From assembly GCA_044220875.1 (NCBI GenBank), contig JBGAQH010000005.1:338613-402612 (forward strand): a stretch of DNA of 64,000 nt, in the 5' to 3' direction. Shown here piece after piece: positions 62,221 through 64,000 of this stretch. The translations under genes and the position numbers were made by a program. How positions within the stretch are numbered: position 1 is the stretch's first letter; each line of letters starts with the position of its first letter. Below the pieces are notes generated by a model. The model worked only from the letters and a program-made list of their open reading frames with translations, did not search any database and was not told the DNA's origin. The stretch is from JAEUIT01 sp044220875 (GTDB lineage: Bacteria > Planctomycetota > Phycisphaerae > Phycisphaerales > SM1A02).

Positions 62221-62447
62221 GCGTCACCGGCGGCCGCATCAAGGCCCAAGTCGCCCTGAAGGATCTCCTCCAGAAGTGGGATCAGGTGCGCGAGCACTGG
62301 ACCGACGACGTCGCCCTGAACTTCCAGGAGACGACGCTTGACCCGCTCGAGGGCCAGGTGCGCTCGGCGATCACCGCCATGGACAAGATGCGGGAGATCA
62401 TGCACAAGATCAAGATCGAGTGCGGCGATCACCGGCTGATTGGATGA
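62217..62447 (+). CDS. Small helical protein, third gene of the cassette
   Basis: A 76-residue, charged helical protein (KAQVALKDLLQKWDQVRE and MDKMREIMHKIKIECG). It starts within the stop of the coiled-coil gene (ATGA). It has the size and hydrophobicity of WXG-like or small scaffold proteins, including a Trp near the turn (EHWTDDVALNF). No family is recognised. The convergent permease stop lies 10 bases beyond its stop. Confidence 0.7.
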   Translation: MSVTGGRIKAQVALKDLLQKWDQVREHWTDDVALNFQETTLDPLEGQVRSAITAMDKMREIMHKIKIECGDHRLIG

Positions 62448-62457
62448 GCCCCGCCGT

Positions 62458-63762
62458 TCACGACGTCGCCTTCGCCGTCCCCCGATACGCGACGATCAGC
62501 GCCACGAGGCAGCCGATCGCCAGCCACATCGGCACGCTGAAGAGCGTCGTGTAGCTCATCACGCCGTCCGGGCCGGTTGCCATGCGGCCGGCGACGCTCG
62601 TCGCGAACCAACTGCCGGCGATGATGCCGATGCCGACGAGCACGAGGTTGAAGAGGTTCTGCGCCGTCGCACGGACTTCCTTCGAGGTGTTCTCGTCGAC
62701 CACCATGAAGGCGATGAAGACGAAGCAGCCGAAGCAGAGGCCGTGCATCGCCACGCCGATCATGGCCGGGACGAACGACGGCGCGAAGGCGAAGAGGGCC
62801 ATGCGCGCCGCGTACGCGGCGATGCCGATCCCAAGCAGCGTCTTCCGCGAGAAGACCCGGGTGAGGAGCGGCATGAGGCCGAGGACCGCGAACTCCGACA
62901 TCTGGCCGATCGTCATCAGTCCTCCGCCGCCCACGCCGAAGATCTGGTTGATCGTGTTGGCGAACTTGTCGGCGCCGGCGTTGGCGTTCTGGATCCCGGT
63001 GAGGAATTGGCTGGTGTGCACGAAGTAGAACTGGTGCACCATGCTCATCGGCACGGCCAGGAGGAAGAGAACGATGAGCGGCTGCTTGGCGATCTCCTTC
63101 AGCGCCTGGGCCCACGCCGCCTGCTGGCCGGCCTGCTTGGTCGGCGGCGTGTGCGGAAGCGTGAGCGAGTAGATCGCCATCACCACGCCGAGGATCGCGG
63201 AGAGGCGGAAGGCGTCCGACCGTCCCGCATTCTGGGCCGCGGCGATGACCTCGGCCGTCCCGTCGCTGGGCGTGTGCATGCGAAGCAACATCTGTCCGAC
63301 GAAGATGCCCGCGGCGATCCATCCGATCGTGCCCCAGAGGCGAACAGGACCGAAGTCGCTGTCGCGATCCGGGAGGTGATGGAAGGCCAACGAGTTCGTG
63401 AGGGCGAGCGTCGGGGCGTAGATGAGCCCGTAGAAGAGCGAGATCGCAACGAAGGTGTTGAAGTCGCTGACGTCGGCGAGGAACCAGACCAACCCGGCCC
63501 CCACCAGATGGCTGAAGGCAAGGAGCTTCTCCGTCGAGAAAAAGCGGTCGGCGAGCTGCCCGGCGAGGAACGGCCCGATGATCGCACCGACCGCACCCGC
63601 GGCCAGGACCATCCCGGTCTGGTCCAGCGTGAACTTTCGGTGCCCCATCAGGAAGGGATAGAGGATCGGGAGCCACGCTCCCCAGATCGCGTACTGAAGG
63701 AACATCATGAAGGACAAGCGGAGCTTGACCATGCCCCCACCCGCAGCGTGCTCAGTGCTCAT
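62458..63762 (-). CDS. MFS permease, nucleoside:H+ symporter-like
   Basis: A 434-residue membrane protein with about 12 predicted helices. LSFMMFLQYAIWGAWLPIL near the N-terminus and LRLWGTIGWIAAG-type segments (RLWGTIGWIAAGIFVG) match the nucleoside:H+ symporter branch of the major facilitator superfamily. Members import nucleosides, and related planctomycete proteins may take other polar solutes. The start is ATG 63762; TACCAT lies 14 bases upstream and no Shine-Dalgarno sequence is apparent. No neighbouring nucleoside enzyme is seen. Confidence 0.85.
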   Translation of the reverse strand: MSTEHAAGGGMVKLRLSFMMFLQYAIWGAWLPILYPFLMGHRKFTLDQTGMVLAAGAVGAIIGPFLAGQLADRFFSTEKLLAFSHLVGAGLVWFLADVSDFNTFVAISLFYGLIYAPTLALTNSLAFHHLPDRDSDFGPVRLWGTIGWIAAGIFVGQMLLRMHTPSDGTAEVIAAAQNAGRSDAFRLSAILGVVMAIYSLTLPHTPPTKQAGQQAAWAQALKEIAKQPLIVLFLLAVPMSMVHQFYFVHTSQFLTGIQNANAGADKFANTINQIFGVGGGGLMTIGQMSEFAVLGLMPLLTRVFSRKTLLGIGIAAYAARMALFAFAPSFVPAMIGVAMHGLCFGCFVFIAFMVVDENTSKEVRATAQNLFNLVLVGIGIIAGSWFATSVAGRMATGPDGVMSYTTLFSVPMWLAIGCLVALIVAYRGTAKATS

Positions 63763-63838
63763 GGGCGGCCATGGTAGAGATCCAGCCCAACCCCGCCACC
63801 GGTGAAGTCCCACGCTGGGGAGGAGGAACGAGGCAGAT

Positions 63839-64000
63839 TCACCACAGAGGACACAGAGGGCACAGAGCGGGCACAGAGAGCGAGGCGGAGGGGGACCGAG
63901 GCGCGGGAGCGAGAGTCCGCTCGGACCGCGGTCAGAACGAACCTTCTCATGCGGTACCGAGCCCCGCCCCCTTCCCCTCTGCCTGTCTCTGTGCCCCCTC
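63839..64000. repeat. ACAGAGG inverted-repeat element E, cut by window end
   Basis: The left arm (63839-63880) has ACCACAGAGG, ACACAGAGG and GCACAGAG units. Its complementary right arm begins near 63980 and is cut off at 64000. It lies in the intergenic space beyond the permease start. Confidence 0.8.

Overview
The window looks like a piece of a Planctomycetota chromosome, most likely class Phycisphaerae. The grounds are the high GC content, a type III glutamine synthetase, a family of secreted proteins ending in a double dockerin-like motif (DLA-x-LLGAWG, often called GC-type dockerin in Phycisphaerae), a pseudopilin-like protein, and ACAGAGG-type intergenic inverted repeats. No phage, insertion sequence, integron or CRISPR array is visible. 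The lineage call is an inference from gene families, not from rRNA.

Layout. Positions 1-7290 carry minus-strand genes: a partial CDS, a metallophosphoesterase, two overlapping zinc-ribbon membrane proteins, a CBS protein and a four-PAS hybrid histidine kinase. Positions 7494-8060 hold a four-unit hairpin repeat array directly behind a tRNA-Val(GAC) gene with its own promoter. From 8124 to 29228 lies mostly housekeeping: gltX, a YfcE-like phosphoesterase, corA, a DUF1275-STAS membrane protein, a MoxR ATPase and VWA partner with a secreted protein between them, glnN (type III glutamine synthetase), tig, a SHOCT-like membrane protein, clpX, a free-methionine-(R)-sulfoxide reductase, rpmB, dnaG and rpoD.

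From 29348 to 43346 and again from 52600 to 60873 the window is dominated by exported proteins. Four are paralogues of 1100-1140 residues with one architecture: signal peptide, long repetitive beta-rich region, Ig-like linker, TolB/WD40-like propeller and dockerin-like tail. With an S8 protease, FG-GAP and VCBS proteins and two smaller ones, nine proteins here carry the same C-terminal tail. Between these blocks sits a thioredoxin-like protein (43783-44553) and a sugar-use locus (44647-52141): a fucose-isomerase-like enzyme divergent from an RbsA/RbsC/RbsB-type ABC transporter, followed by a convergent aldehyde dehydrogenase and small membrane protein.

The end (61083-63762) contains three small helical proteins, the first WXG100-like, interrupted by an inverted-repeat element, then a nucleoside-type MFS permease. 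This cassette is the best candidate for an undescribed system, although no secretion machine is nearby. Several genes lack a Shine-Dalgarno sequence and instead have a TA-rich -10-like hexamer about 12 bases before the start codon, which suggests leaderless mRNAs.
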